64,000 nt of DNA, taken from positions 1,797,001-1,861,000 of the forward strand of contig NZ_CP029151.1 of assembly GCF_003095655.1 (NCBI RefSeq). Direction: 5' to 3'. Each line of letters opens with the position of its first letter. Within the stretch, counting starts at the first letter, position 1. Below the pieces are notes generated by a model. That model did not search any database, was not told the DNA's origin, and saw nothing but the letters and a program-made list of their open reading frames with translations. This stretch comes from Dokdonia sp. Dokd-P16. Lineage in GTDB: Bacteria; Bacteroidota; Bacteroidia; Flavobacteriales; Flavobacteriaceae. The position numbers and the translations under genes are program-made. This document shows, one piece after another, positions 17,811 through 27,296 of the stretch.

Positions 17811-19091
17811 TTATTTGCCTCCTAGAGAAGCACGATAATTATCATCTTTTTCTAGGTTACGTTTTATTTTTTTTATGGCTGCTTCTATAGATCTTTCAGG
17901 TTCTATGACGTTGTATTCTCCCCAAAATTCTGGATCTCCAAAGCCTAGGTTTTCATCTGCCATGATTATCGATGGAGATATCTCTCCACTCTTATTAAAA
18001 GCATTTGCAGTAGTTACCTTCCAGTCTGTTACTGCCATCTCGCAAGAGAGTGTATAAATTGATTTAAAAAGACGTCGTCGCTTTTTTACCTCAAAAGATA
18101 AATTTGCTTTCCCATAGCCGTAATACCATTTTCCATTTTTCTCACGATAATCTACTTCATAAGAGATGTCTCTAGCTTTTACTCGAACGCCATTGGGTTT
18201 ACTTTTTACAAACATTTTGTTTACCTCAATTTCGTTTGTAAGATCTAGTGTAAATGTTGCTTTTTGCAATGCTAGCGATGTAGAACTTACATAAAGTTGG
18301 CCGGCATATAAAGGTCCTACAATGTTAGGTTTTGGCTCAAATCCCACTACTAGTACATCTTTACCGTTGAGCTCTGTAGGAGTTTCAAAGCTAAAATTAT
18401 AAGCATTCAAGGTTTCTGGTGTAAAGATGTATTCCGGATACTTCATTACATCTACGTATAAGGTGCTAAAAGGCCCTCCTTGCAGTTTTAAAGCGATAGT
18501 ATCAAGCTTAGCGTAATCTGTGCTTTTTCTTGATTTAAGTAAGCGTATTTGGTCTTCCTTGTTGCTTATGTATCCTTCCTTTTGGATAGAGACAACTGCC
18601 TCGGCTAGCGATGCATTTTTGTTTCTTTTCTTGATAGTCTCTCGATAGAATGCCGTCATCTTGAGCGGTTCACCTATGTAGTTTTCTCTCTTTTTATTAA
18701 AGACTTTTTTCACAAGTTCTTTGGCAGATTTGTAACCAACAACCTGCACCTCGCTTAGGTCAACGCTCTTTGGAGATAGGCGTATGTCAATATCATTATC
18801 AATATCTGCAATATCTTGTATGCTGTTTTTATATCCTAAGGCTTCAATAAGTAAAGATGGCTTAGTGGTGGTCTCTATTATCTTCAAAGCAAAATCCCCC
18901 TCGGTATTTGAGATGGTACTTATGTTTGTACCTACTAGCGTGATGGTTGCTCCGCTAATAGCTTGCCTGGTTTCGCGGTCATTTATAGATCCGGTAATGG
19001 TCGTGGTGGCAGTTTGAGCCAAGATGAGTAATGGGAAAAGCATGAGCATACTCGCCCAAGTAAATTTGGTAACATTGTAAATAGTTTTCAT
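17811..19091 (-). CDS. Secreted carboxypeptidase-D-like regulatory domain protein
   Basis: Start ATG at 19091 (MKTIYNVTKF) gives 426 aa with a signal peptide ending ILAQ; the longer in-frame start adds a non-signal stretch. Residues about 28-110 form a carboxypeptidase regulatory-like beta-sandwich (TGSINDRETRQAISGATITLVGT). The segment VDLSEVQVVGY resembles the plug start of SusC-like proteins. The rest is a beta-rich body typical of a flavobacterial family with YRETIKKRN and YVSSTSLALQKA. It lacks a complete TonB receptor barrel. Probably a periplasmic or outer-membrane-associated protein of unknown substrate. Confidence 0.75.
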   Translation of the reverse strand: MKTIYNVTKFTWASMLMLFPLLILAQTATTTITGSINDRETRQAISGATITLVGTNISTISNTEGDFALKIIETTTKPSLLIEALGYKNSIQDIADIDNDIDIRLSPKSVDLSEVQVVGYKSAKELVKKVFNKKRENYIGEPLKMTAFYRETIKKRNKNASLAEAVVSIQKEGYISNKEDQIRLLKSRKSTDYAKLDTIALKLQGGPFSTLYVDVMKYPEYIFTPETLNAYNFSFETPTELNGKDVLVVGFEPKPNIVGPLYAGQLYVSSTSLALQKATFTLDLTNEIEVNKMFVKSKPNGVRVKARDISYEVDYREKNGKWYYGYGKANLSFEVKKRRRLFKSIYTLSCEMAVTDWKVTTANAFNKSGEISPSIIMADENLGFGDPEFWGEYNVIEPERSIEAAIKKIKRNLEKDDNYRASLGGK

Positions 19092-19232
19092 AGCAGTGAG
19101 TTTTAGTAAATTCTCAAGAAGTCTTTTTAACACTATAAGTTAGTATATTTTCATGGCATATTTAAAATCCCGCTGTTAATTTATTAAAACTAAGAGGCTA
19201 AGATTTTAAGAAAAAGGCACAATGAATAGGTG

Positions 19233-19248
19233 CGCTTTCGCGAAAGCG
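19233..19248. repeat. TTTCGCGAAA-family palindrome
   Basis: CGCTTTCGCGAAAGCG, 16-bp perfect palindrome, in the intergenic region between the carboxypeptidase-D-like gene and the nucleoside transporter gene. Confidence 0.95.
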
Positions 19249-19301
19249 GACTTATACAGTCGAAAAGAAAATGAATTATTTACACTAATGGATGTGGTTT
19301 C

Positions 19302-20702
19302 TTAACCAATAATCATCCCTGCAATAGTAGCCGAAATTAATGAAGCGATAGACCCTCCGATAAGCGCTTTTAATCCGAAACGAGACAGCTGCGTGCGCTG
19401 TCCAGGAGCTAGAGATCCAATACCGCCTATCTGTATACCTATAGAGGCAAAATTTGCAAAACCACAAAGCATATAAGTCGCCATAATGATAGACTTCTCA
19501 TTGTTGAGGTGAATTGCATTTGCAGTATTCTTAAGTTCTGCGAGCTGGATATAACCTACAAACTCGCTGGCTGCTAGTTTGATCCCGAGTAGTTGTCCCA
19601 TCATTGTGGTGTCTTCACTTGCAACTCCTATAAGCCACATTAAAGGGGCAAAGATGGTTCCTAAGATGGCCTCAAGTGAAAGTTTAGGGTATGTAGAGTT
19701 TGCTGCAACCCAATCATTTATTGTGGTCACTTCGCCTATCCAACCTAAGATACCGTTTGCCATTGCTATAAAAGCTACAAAGACTAAAAGCATAGCACCT
19801 ACGTTTACGGCAAGTCTAAGACCTTCTGTAGTACCATTTGCGATAGCGTCAAGAACGTTTGCTCCTATTTTATCATTAGATACACTCACGTCTGTGTTTA
19901 CCTCTTCGGTTTGAGGATATAATATTTTTGATATTACAATTGCACCAGGTGCAGCCATGACAGAGGCAGCAAGCAAGTGCTTTGCAAATATGAGGCGTAA
20001 AGCTTCATCTTCACCGCCAAGGAATCCTATGTATGCCGCAAGTACAGCTCCTGCTACAGTTGCCATGCCGCCTATCATAACAAGCAGAATTTCTGACTTG
20101 TTCATTTTTTCTAGGTATGCTTTAATTAAAAGTGGTGCCTCAGTTTGCCCTAAGAAGATGTTACCAGCAACACTCAAACTCTCTGCTCCAGAGATGCCTA
20201 ATAATTTAGATAATAACCATCCAAAAGCTTTTACCACTTTTTGTATTACTCCAAAGTAATACATGACAGAGGTAAGAGCAGAGAAAAATATGATGGTAGG
20301 TAATACTTGAAAAGCAAATATGTACCCAAAGGTAGAGGTGTCACTTACCAGCCCTTGAAACAGGAAGTCACTACCAGCAAGCGTAAAGTTTAATATAGCA
20401 ACAAAGATTCCTCCAATGAAGTCAAAAATCTTTTCTATAAAAGCAACCTTAAGTACTCCTACGGCAATAACAAGTTGGAATGCGAGGCCTACGGCTACCG
20501 TTTTCCAGTTTATTGCTTTGCGATTACTACTAAATAAAAAAGCAATTAGTATAAGAGAGCACATCCCTAATACACCACGTCCAAAGCTTTCAAGAGAAAA
20601 TCCTTGAGAAGGAACCACATCCATAATGGCTTGAGGTGCCTCTTGCGCAAATGCGGTAAATGAACTTAATAATACCAATAGGGTAAGTAGTAATTTGCGC
20701 AT
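19302..20702 (-). CDS. Concentrative nucleoside transporter (CNT/NupC family)
   Basis: 466 aa integral membrane protein with many hydrophobic helices. The CNT core is visible: GVLKVAFIEKIFDFIGG, LFSALTSVMYYFGV, SVAGNIFLGQTEAPLLI (the conserved G-x-TE motif for nucleoside/cation), and FANFASIGIQIGGIGSLAP near the end. It has an N-terminal signal-like extension (AFAQEAPQ) as common in Bacteroidetes homologues. It imports nucleosides with Na+ or H+. The bifunctional nuclease gene lies 12 bp upstream in the same direction. Confidence 0.92.
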   Translation of the reverse strand: MRKLLLTLLVLLSSFTAFAQEAPQAIMDVVPSQGFSLESFGRGVLGMCSLILIAFLFSSNRKAINWKTVAVGLAFQLVIAVGVLKVAFIEKIFDFIGGIFVAILNFTLAGSDFLFQGLVSDTSTFGYIFAFQVLPTIIFFSALTSVMYYFGVIQKVVKAFGWLLSKLLGISGAESLSVAGNIFLGQTEAPLLIKAYLEKMNKSEILLVMIGGMATVAGAVLAAYIGFLGGEDEALRLIFAKHLLAASVMAAPGAIVISKILYPQTEEVNTDVSVSNDKIGANVLDAIANGTTEGLRLAVNVGAMLLVFVAFIAMANGILGWIGEVTTINDWVAANSTYPKLSLEAILGTIFAPLMWLIGVASEDTTMMGQLLGIKLAASEFVGYIQLAELKNTANAIHLNNEKSIIMATYMLCGFANFASIGIQIGGIGSLAPGQRTQLSRFGLKALIGGSIASLISATIAGMIIG

Positions 20703-20714
20703 ATAATAAGTAAG

Positions 20715-21329
20715 TTAGTTGCGTTTTGAGATTTCATCTCTTAACTGGGCAGCAGTTTCATAGTCTTCACTATGTACCGCTTGATCAAGTTTATTGTGTA
20801 AGTCTTGAAGTGACAATTTGTTATAATCACTATCGCTAGAAGATGTCTCGTCTTCTAGTAAGATTTCATCCATTAGGATTTCGTCATCTTCTGTAAACTC
20901 TTCAGGGTTTGTGTTTCCTTTTAAGAAAATGCCTGCTTTGTCTAGAATGTTTTTATAAGTAAAAATAGGCGCTTGGAAACGTAAGGCTAGTGATATAGCA
21001 TCACTAGTACGCGCGTCTATTATTTCTTCAATGTTATCACGCTCGCAAATAATGCTAGAGTAAAAAACGCCATCAACAAGTTTATGAATAATCACTTGTT
21101 TAATAACCACATCAAAGCGATCTGCAAAGTTTTTAAACAGGTCGTGCGTAAGAGGACGAGGTGGTTTGATTTCTTTTTCTAAAGCGATTGCAATAGATTG
21201 TGCCTCAAAGGCTCCTATAACTATAGGTAATTTACGCTCTCCTCCTTGCTCAGTGAGAATCAAAGCATATGCTCCATTCTGAGTCTGGCTGTAGGATATT
21301 CCTTTTATATTTAAACGCACTAAGCTCAT
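20715..21329 (-). CDS. Bifunctional nuclease (BFN/DUF151) with C-terminal UVR motif
   Basis: 204 aa from ATG at 21329 (MSLVRLNIKGISYSQ); a TTG 9 bp upstream is an alternative. The BFN domain covers about residues 1-140 (GAYALILTEQGGERKLPIVIGAFEAQSIA and ARTSDAISLALRF). A UvrB/UvrC-type motif closes the protein (LHNKLDQAVHSEDYETAAQLRDEI). Known BFN proteins show RNase/DNase activity, and the UVR motif may mediate protein contact. It forms a unit with the CNT transporter 12 bp downstream, which fits nucleic-acid salvage (inference). Confidence 0.85.
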   Translation of the reverse strand: MSLVRLNIKGISYSQTQNGAYALILTEQGGERKLPIVIGAFEAQSIAIALEKEIKPPRPLTHDLFKNFADRFDVVIKQVIIHKLVDGVFYSSIICERDNIEEIIDARTSDAISLALRFQAPIFTYKNILDKAGIFLKGNTNPEEFTEDDEILMDEILLEDETSSSDSDYNKLSLQDLHNKLDQAVHSEDYETAAQLRDEISKRN

Positions 21330-21441
21330 AAGTTGCAAAAATAGGAAAAAGGCTGCATAAGTAAAGAAGTTTATCTGTCTAGAGTTGGACTCTTAGAAAT
21401 AGTAGCTATCTATCAGATTTACAGTATGAAAAGGGTTAAAT

Positions 21442-21478
21442 AAAAATGAGCTTAAAAAAATATTTAAGCTCATTTTTT
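21442..21478. terminator. Bidirectional rho-independent terminator
   Basis: ATGAGCTTAAA pairs with TTTAAGCTCAT (21446-21456 with 21463-21473), A-run and T-run on the flanks. It ends the etfB-etfA transcript on the minus strand. Confidence 0.85.
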
Positions 21479-21496
21479 ATTTTATAGAGTCGTTAT

Positions 21497-22459
21497 CTAG
21501 CTATTTGCAGCTTTAAACGCTCTTAATTTTTCGTTAAGTTCTGGGACAACTTCAAAAGCATCTCCTACGATTCCATAATCTGCTGCTTTAAAGAAAGGAG
21601 CTTCTGGGTCGTTGTTGATTACTACTTTTACTTTAGAAGAGTTAATCCCAGCAAGGTGCTGTATCGCTCCAGAGATTCCTATTGCGATATACAGGTTAGA
21701 CGCTACTGGCTTACCAGTTTGTCCTACGTGCTCACCGTGAGGTCTCCATCCTAAATCTGACACAGGCTTAGAACAAGCTGTTGCTGCTCCAAGAATATCT
21801 GCCATTTCTTCTATCATCCCCCAGTTTTCTGGTCCTTTAAGTCCGCGACCTGCTGATACTACAACCTCTGCATCTGCAATAGACACTTTATCTGTTGCTT
21901 TATCTACAGATTGTACTTCTACACCAAAATCTCCGAGCTCTGGAGAAAAGTCTTCTGTTGCAGCGGCTCCAGAAGCTTCTTTAAGGCCATAAGCGTTTTG
22001 CCCAAGTCCTACTATTTTAATTTCAGTAGAGATTTCTGTGTGGCTAAAAGCCTTGTTTGTAAAAGCAGTACGCTTTACAGTAAATGGAGAAGCACTTTCT
22101 GGAAGTGATACTACATTTGATGCGTATCCTGCCTCTAGCGCTACTGCTAGAAGAGGTGCAAGATACTTAGCATTTGCGCTCTGTGTAAGTACTACTACTT
22201 GAGCACCTTCTGCCTTTGCAGCAGCTGCGATTCCTTTTGCATAAGCTGCAGCATTAAATGCATCTAGCTTTGCGTCTTTTATGTTAAGAACTTTATCTAC
22301 TCCGTAAGTTCCTAATGGTGCAGTATCTCCACCATTTACGGCAACTGCAGTTACAGATGTTCCCATCATATCTGCAATTCCTTTTGCATAAGAAGCAACT
22401 TCTAAAGAAGCTTTCTTAAACACTCCGTTTTCTGATTCTGTATATACTAAAACTGACAT
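21497..22459 (-). CDS. etfA: Electron transfer flavoprotein alpha subunit
   Basis: 320 aa from ATG at 22459 ([12 protein letters not shown]); an upstream in-frame start adds a hydrophobic stretch not found in the family. The C-terminal FAD domain is clear: [54 protein letters not shown], and [10 protein letters not shown]. With EtfB it carries electrons from acyl-CoA and other dehydrogenases to the quinone pool. It follows etfB by 89 bp. Confidence 0.95.
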   Translation of the reverse strand: MSVLVYTESENGVFKKASLEVASYAKGIADMMGTSVTAVAVNGGDTAPLGTYGVDKVLNIKDAKLDAFNAAAYAKGIAAAAKAEGAQVVVLTQSANAKYLAPLLAVALEAGYASNVVSLPESASPFTVKRTAFTNKAFSHTEISTEIKIVGLGQNAYGLKEASGAAATEDFSPELGDFGVEVQSVDKATDKVSIADAEVVVSAGRGLKGPENWGMIEEMADILGAATACSKPVSDLGWRPHGEHVGQTGKPVASNLYIAIGISGAIQHLAGINSSKVKVVINNDPEAPFFKAADYGIVGDAFEVVPELNEKLRAFKAANS

Positions 22460-22548
22460 ATTTATAAGAATTTCCAAAGAGAAGAACACGAGGTTCCACT
22501 ATTCGGGATTATTATTAGATTAACAAGTTGCCTTTATAAAAGGGTAAC

Positions 22549-23289
22549 TTAGATAGCTTTTGCTTCGTTGTGTAACAGGTCGATTAACTCGTCTACTGTT
22601 TCTACAAGTTTAACAGCCCCTTTAGGTGCAGGCTTTTCAAAAGAAACAGCATTTGTTTCGGTTCCAGCTCCAGAAGGTTCTACTACGCTTAATGGTTTTT
22701 TACGAGCCATCATAATTCCTCTCATGTTAGGAATTCGTAGGTCGCTTTCTTCTACAAGACCTTTTTGACCTCCTATTACTAGAGGAAGCGAAGTCTTTAC
22801 AGTTTCTTTTCCGCCATCTATTTCTCTAGTAGCAGTAGCTGTTGTCCCGTCTACATCTAGTGAGATACATGTGTTTACAAAGTTTGCTCCTGTAAGTCCA
22901 GCAAGCATTCCAGGTACCATACCACCATTGTAATCAATAGACTCACGACCAGCAATTACTAGATCATACCCTCCATCTTGAACAACTTTTGCAAGTTCCT
23001 TTGCTACTTGAAAACCATCTTTTGCTTCCACATTCACACGGATGGCAGTATCTGCTCCTATTGCAAGCGCTTTACGAAGTGTAGGTTCTGTTTCTGGTCC
23101 TCCTACGTTTATCACGTCTACAGAGGCTCCTTGTTTTTCTTTAAACCACATAGCACGTGTCAATCCAAACTCATCGTTTGGGTTGATTACAAATTGAACA
23201 CCGTTAGTATCAAATTTTGTATCTCCGTCTGTGAAGTTAATTTTTGATGTCGTATCAGGTACGTGACTGATGCACACTAATATTTTCAT
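22549..23289 (-). CDS. etfB: Electron transfer flavoprotein beta subunit
   Basis: 246 aa. N-terminal MKILVCISHVPDTTSKI, central GRESIDYNGGMVPGMLAG and C-terminal PNMRGIMMARKKPL are EtfB family signatures. It forms the heterodimer with EtfA and binds AMP in the bacterial type. It is divergent from pdhB, sharing a 250-bp intergenic region that carries a 20-bp TTTCGCGAAA palindrome 24 bp upstream of the start. Confidence 0.95.
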   Translation of the reverse strand: MKILVCISHVPDTTSKINFTDGDTKFDTNGVQFVINPNDEFGLTRAMWFKEKQGASVDVINVGGPETEPTLRKALAIGADTAIRVNVEAKDGFQVAKELAKVVQDGGYDLVIAGRESIDYNGGMVPGMLAGLTGANFVNTCISLDVDGTTATATREIDGGKETVKTSLPLVIGGQKGLVEESDLRIPNMRGIMMARKKPLSVVEPSGAGTETNAVSFEKPAPKGAVKLVETVDELIDLLHNEAKAI

Positions 23290-23312
23290 AGAATTTATAT
23301 TTTATATAAAGG

Positions 23313-23332
23313 TACGCTTTCGCGAAAGCGTA
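23313..23332. repeat. TTTCGCGAAA-family palindrome, 20 bp perfect copy
   Basis: TACGCTTTCGCGAAAGCGTA, identical to the copy at 9942-9961, in the etfB/pdhB divergent promoter region. Confidence 0.95.
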
Positions 23333-23540
23333 ATCCTAAACTATTTCGTTTTCGTAACAAAAATAACACAAAAAAGTATAATTTACTGTGCGTGCATAGT
23401 AAAATTTTACAAAAATGTAATTTATTGAGGTTTTGGAAATGCTTATTTTTGTGCTTGTTAAAAGAATACAATATTAATAAGGTAATTTTCAATGTTATGA
23501 GAAGCCTTAATTAAATTTCCGCCAGAGCGGTTTATATACT

Positions 23541-24518
23541 ATGAGAACAATCCAGTTTAGAGAAGCCATTTGTGAGGCAATGAGCGAAGAAATGCGCCGT
23601 GATGAATCTGTTTATTTAATGGGTGAAGAGGTAGCAGAATATAATGGAGCTTATAAAGCGTCAAAAGGAATGCTAGACGAGTTTGGAGCAGATAGAGTAA
23701 TTGATACTCCTATTGCAGAGCTTGGTTTTGGAGGAATAGGTGTGGGTAGTACAATGACAGGATTACGTCCTATTATTGAGTACATGACTTTTAACTTCTC
23801 ACTGGTAGGTATTGATCAGATTATAAATAACGCTGCCAAAATTAGACAGATGTCTGGTGGTCAGTTTCCTTGTCCTATTGTTTTTCGTGGTCCTACAGGA
23901 TCTGCAGGACAGTTAGGTGCAACACACTCTCAAGCCTTTGAAAACTGGTTTGCAAATACGCCAGGTCTTAAAGTAGTAGTGCCTTCTAATCCTTATGATG
24001 CAAAAGGACTTCTAAAAGCAGCAATACGTGATAACGATCCTGTGATTTTTATGGAATCGGAGCAAATGTATGGTGATAAAGGAGAAGTGCCTGATGGAGA
24101 ATATGTATTGCCAATAGGTGTTGCAGATATTAAGCGTGAAGGAACAGATGTAACTATCGTTTCTTTTGGAAAGATTATTAAGGAAGCTTACAAAGCGGCA
24201 GACCAACTTGCAGAGGAAGGAATTTCTTGTGAGATTATTGATTTACGTACGGTAAGACCTTTAGATAAAGAAGCTATTTTTGAGTCTGTAAGAAAAACAA
24301 ACAGACTTGTGATTCTTGAAGAGGCTTGGCCTTTTGGAAACGTTTCAACAGAAATTACATACCAAGTACAAGCGCATTGTTTTGATCACCTAGATGCTCC
24401 TATACAACGCATAAATACAGCAGATACACCTGCACCATACTCACCAGTATTACTTAAAGAGTGGTTGCCTAACAGTGACGATGTAGTAAATGCAGTTAAA
24501 AAGGTGATGTATAAATAA
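23541..24518 (+). CDS. pdhB: Pyruvate dehydrogenase E1 component beta subunit
   Basis: 325 aa. Transketolase-like pyrimidine-binding domain (MRTIQFREAICEAMSEEMRRD, GEEVAEYNGAYKASKG, PIAELGFGGIGVG) and C-terminal transketolase domain (ISCEIIDLRTVRPLD). It is the E1 beta chain that with E1 alpha decarboxylates pyruvate using thiamine diphosphate. The alpha, E2 and E3 genes are not in the window, so a separate locus must supply them. A TATTTTTG element at 23444-23451 matches the flavobacterial -7 box about 90 bp upstream, although the nearest TTG is only 16 bp before it. Confidence 0.93.
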   Translation: MRTIQFREAICEAMSEEMRRDESVYLMGEEVAEYNGAYKASKGMLDEFGADRVIDTPIAELGFGGIGVGSTMTGLRPIIEYMTFNFSLVGIDQIINNAAKIRQMSGGQFPCPIVFRGPTGSAGQLGATHSQAFENWFANTPGLKVVVPSNPYDAKGLLKAAIRDNDPVIFMESEQMYGDKGEVPDGEYVLPIGVADIKREGTDVTIVSFGKIIKEAYKAADQLAEEGISCEIIDLRTVRPLDKEAIFESVRKTNRLVILEEAWPFGNVSTEITYQVQAHCFDHLDAPIQRINTADTPAPYSPVLLKEWLPNSDDVVNAVKKVMYK

Positions 24519-24521
24519 TAT

Positions 24522-24534
24522 TTTCGCGAAAGCG
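24522..24534. repeat. TTTCGCGAAA-family palindrome, half-extended copy
   Basis: TTTCGCGAAAGCG with only the right arm extended, directly after pdhB and before its terminator. Confidence 0.9.
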
Positions 24535-24545
24535 GAACCATATTT

Positions 24546-24576
24546 AATCCCTTTCTTAACCGGAAGGGATTTTTTA
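24546..24576 (+). terminator. Rho-independent terminator of pdhB
   Basis: AATCCCTT pairs with AAGGGATT (24546-24553 with 24564-24571), followed by TTTT. Confidence 0.82.
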
Positions 24577-24691
24577 ATTTATTATAATCTTAAGTAAGGT
24601 TGTGATAGATATGATGTCAAATGCTTGATGTAGCACCATTATAAACCGATGATGTCCCCAATTTATAGGCTATCTTCATAGATTATTTATT

Positions 24692-27235
24692 ATGAAATAT
24701 AATTTTTTACTCATTATTGCTAGCGTGCTCTGCGCTGCAAATTTATTTGGTCAAACCAAAGTGAGTGGTGAGATTTTTGACGCAGATGGTAATGGTCTGC
24801 CTTTTGTAAATGTCATATTTGTTGGGTCTAATGAGGGGACGATAACTAATGAAGACGGGCGTTTTTACCTAGAATCTGACCAGACATGGGGTCAAGTGCG
24901 ATTTTCTTTTATAGGCTTTTCAAATAAGGTGATAGACCTAAGTGAGAAGGTAAATTATGAGATGAAAGTGACGCTAGAGGAAGAGGCAGGAGCGCTAGAC
25001 GAGGTAGTCATATTTACAGGAAAAACAGACAAGAAAAACAACCCAGCGGTAGATATACTTCGTAAAATATGGGCAAATAAACGCCAGAACGGATTACGAC
25101 AGTACAAGCAGTATGCTTATGATAAGTATGAAAAGCTAGAGTTTGATCTTAACACTATTGATAGTTCGCTTATTAACAGCCGCATTTTTAGAGGGATGGA
25201 GTTCATCTTTGAGCAAACAGACACAAGCCGTATTACTGGAAAAACCTACCTACCTATTTTTGTAAATGAGGCATTCTCAAAAGTATATGGTGATAATGAA
25301 ATTAATAAAGAAAAAGAGATTCTAGAGGGGAATAAAAACAGTGGTTTTAGTGAGAATCAAACGATTATAGGTTTTGTAAAAAGTCTGTATAGTGATTATG
25401 ACATCTATGATAACTATTTACAGTTTTTTGACAAGAGTTTTACAAGTCCAATTTCTCGTACAGGTATCCAAACCTATAACTACGTACTTGCAGATAGTGC
25501 TTACATCAATAATAAGTGGTGTTACAATATTATTTACTACCCTAGACGTAAAAACGAACTGACCTTTAAAGGAGATTTCTGGGTGAATGACTCTACATGG
25601 GCCATTAAGGAAATCAATATGCAGCTTTCTAAAAGTGCAAATGTAAACTGGGTAAAAGAGATTTATATGGAGCAAGAATTTGATATCGTAAATGATAGCA
25701 CCTTCTTACTTTCAAGAGATTATTTCTTATCTGATTTCGCTTTGCGCGAAAAGGAGGAATCTAGAGGTATGTACGGTAAGCGCACTACATTGTACGATAA
25801 TCATAACTTTGACAATAAGCTAGAAAAGGACTTTTACGACAGACAAGTGTATAACTATGATAAAGATGTTTTTAATCGTAGTGATGAGTTCTGGCAAGAA
25901 AATAGAAAAGAGGCACTTAGTAAAGATGAGCTAGGAGTTTATAAGATGCTTGACACCTTAAAAACGGTAAAGAAATTTAAAAACCTTTATAATCTAGGTT
26001 CCATTCTTGCATCTGGATACTATGAAATCCCAAGTTTAAACTTTGATTACGGGCCTATATTTTCAACCTTTGGATTTAACGAGGTAGAAGGATTACGTGT
26101 GCGCACAGGAGGAAGAACATATTTCTCACAGAATGATCCATGGAGATTAGAAGGATTTTTAGCATACGGATTTAAGGATAAAAAAGGAAAATTTGGGGTT
26201 TCAGGAAAATGGCTGCTAGATAAAAAAAGCAGGTTTATTGTTTCTGGTGGTTATAGACAAGACGTGGAGCAAATAGGAGCAAGTCTTACGACATCTAGAG
26301 ATGTGCTAGGAAGAAATCTAGCATCATCCTCACTAGTAAATACTGCGACCAATGATAAACTCACCTCTATCAAGCTAGCAAATATCGCAGCCGAGGTAGA
26401 GATTGTGCGCAACCTTCAAGTGAGAGCCGACTTCTCTTTGAGAACGTTAGAGTCGGCTTCAGAAACCTTTAGCCTTGATTATTTTACAGATGCTACGCAA
26501 ACCACTACCACAGGTGAGTTAAAACAAGCAGAAGTGGTCCTTACCACTATCTGGGAGCCAGGAAAGAAAACTTCAGGTTTTGGAGTAGAGCGTAGAGTAA
26601 CTAATGAATGGTTTCCTAGTTTTTATGCAAGTTACACACGTGGCCTAGAAGGAACACTTGATAGTGACTTTGCTTATGATAAAGTGCAATTTTCTGCAAA
26701 GAAGGCAATCCGTATTGGAGGTCTAGGTACATTAACAGCCTCTACAGAAATAGGTAAAACATTTGATGAGGTGCCACTAGCGCTATTAAGTCCAGTACCA
26801 GGTAACCAGTCGTTATTTTCAATCTTTAATACCTTTAGCCAGCTTAACTTTTATGAGTTTACTACAGATGAGTATGCCTCACTACAGCTAGAACACAATT
26901 TTGGAGGGCGTATTTTTAATCGTATTCCATTACTTAAAAATTTGAATTTACGTGAGATTGTAAGCGTGCGTGGGGTGATAGGTAATATCTCTCAAAGGAA
27001 TATTGACTTAAACCGTCCAGCATTTGAGAGTTTACTTTTTGAAGAAGGACAACCTATTACTGCAATTACTCCGAGCATGATAGCTCCATCTGTAGAGCCT
27101 TATTATGAGTATAGCGTAGGAGTAGGTAATATATTTAAAGTGTTCCGTATTGACCTTAACTTCAGAGGAAATTATAATTCTGTTCCAGATGCGAGGAAAA
27201 TAGGAGTAACCGGTAGTTTTGGGTTTTATTTTTAA
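24692..27235 (+). CDS. DUF5686/carboxypeptidase-regulatory-like outer-membrane protein
   Basis: 847 aa with signal peptide (cleavage near FGQ). Residues about 22-105 form a carboxypeptidase-D-like domain (GEIFDADGNGLPFVNVIFVGSNEGTITNEDGRF), followed by the DUF5686 region with NPAVDILRKIWANKRQNGL and YDKYEKLEFDL, and a long C-terminal beta-rich part ending in aromatic FGFYF, as in outer-membrane barrels. The family is common in Bacteroidetes and its function is unknown. It stands alone and ends 61 bp before the CRISPR array. Confidence 0.87.
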   Translation: MKYNFLLIIASVLCAANLFGQTKVSGEIFDADGNGLPFVNVIFVGSNEGTITNEDGRFYLESDQTWGQVRFSFIGFSNKVIDLSEKVNYEMKVTLEEEAGALDEVVIFTGKTDKKNNPAVDILRKIWANKRQNGLRQYKQYAYDKYEKLEFDLNTIDSSLINSRIFRGMEFIFEQTDTSRITGKTYLPIFVNEAFSKVYGDNEINKEKEILEGNKNSGFSENQTIIGFVKSLYSDYDIYDNYLQFFDKSFTSPISRTGIQTYNYVLADSAYINNKWCYNIIYYPRRKNELTFKGDFWVNDSTWAIKEINMQLSKSANVNWVKEIYMEQEFDIVNDSTFLLSRDYFLSDFALREKEESRGMYGKRTTLYDNHNFDNKLEKDFYDRQVYNYDKDVFNRSDEFWQENRKEALSKDELGVYKMLDTLKTVKKFKNLYNLGSILASGYYEIPSLNFDYGPIFSTFGFNEVEGLRVRTGGRTYFSQNDPWRLEGFLAYGFKDKKGKFGVSGKWLLDKKSRFIVSGGYRQDVEQIGASLTTSRDVLGRNLASSSLVNTATNDKLTSIKLANIAAEVEIVRNLQVRADFSLRTLESASETFSLDYFTDATQTTTTGELKQAEVVLTTIWEPGKKTSGFGVERRVTNEWFPSFYASYTRGLEGTLDSDFAYDKVQFSAKKAIRIGGLGTLTASTEIGKTFDEVPLALLSPVPGNQSLFSIFNTFSQLNFYEFTTDEYASLQLEHNFGGRIFNRIPLLKNLNLREIVSVRGVIGNISQRNIDLNRPAFESLLFEEGQPITAITPSMIAPSVEPYYEYSVGVGNIFKVFRIDLNFRGNYNSVPDARKIGVTGSFGFYF

Positions 27236-27296
27236 GGAGATTTTTACGCTTTTGCGAAAATGTACTATCCTTTTTATGATGTAGCCTCAAACCATT

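Noticed and set aside
22460-22489. Longer start for EtfA
   Set aside because: Family N-terminus MSVLVYTE starts at 22459; the extra 10 residues are not found in EtfA.
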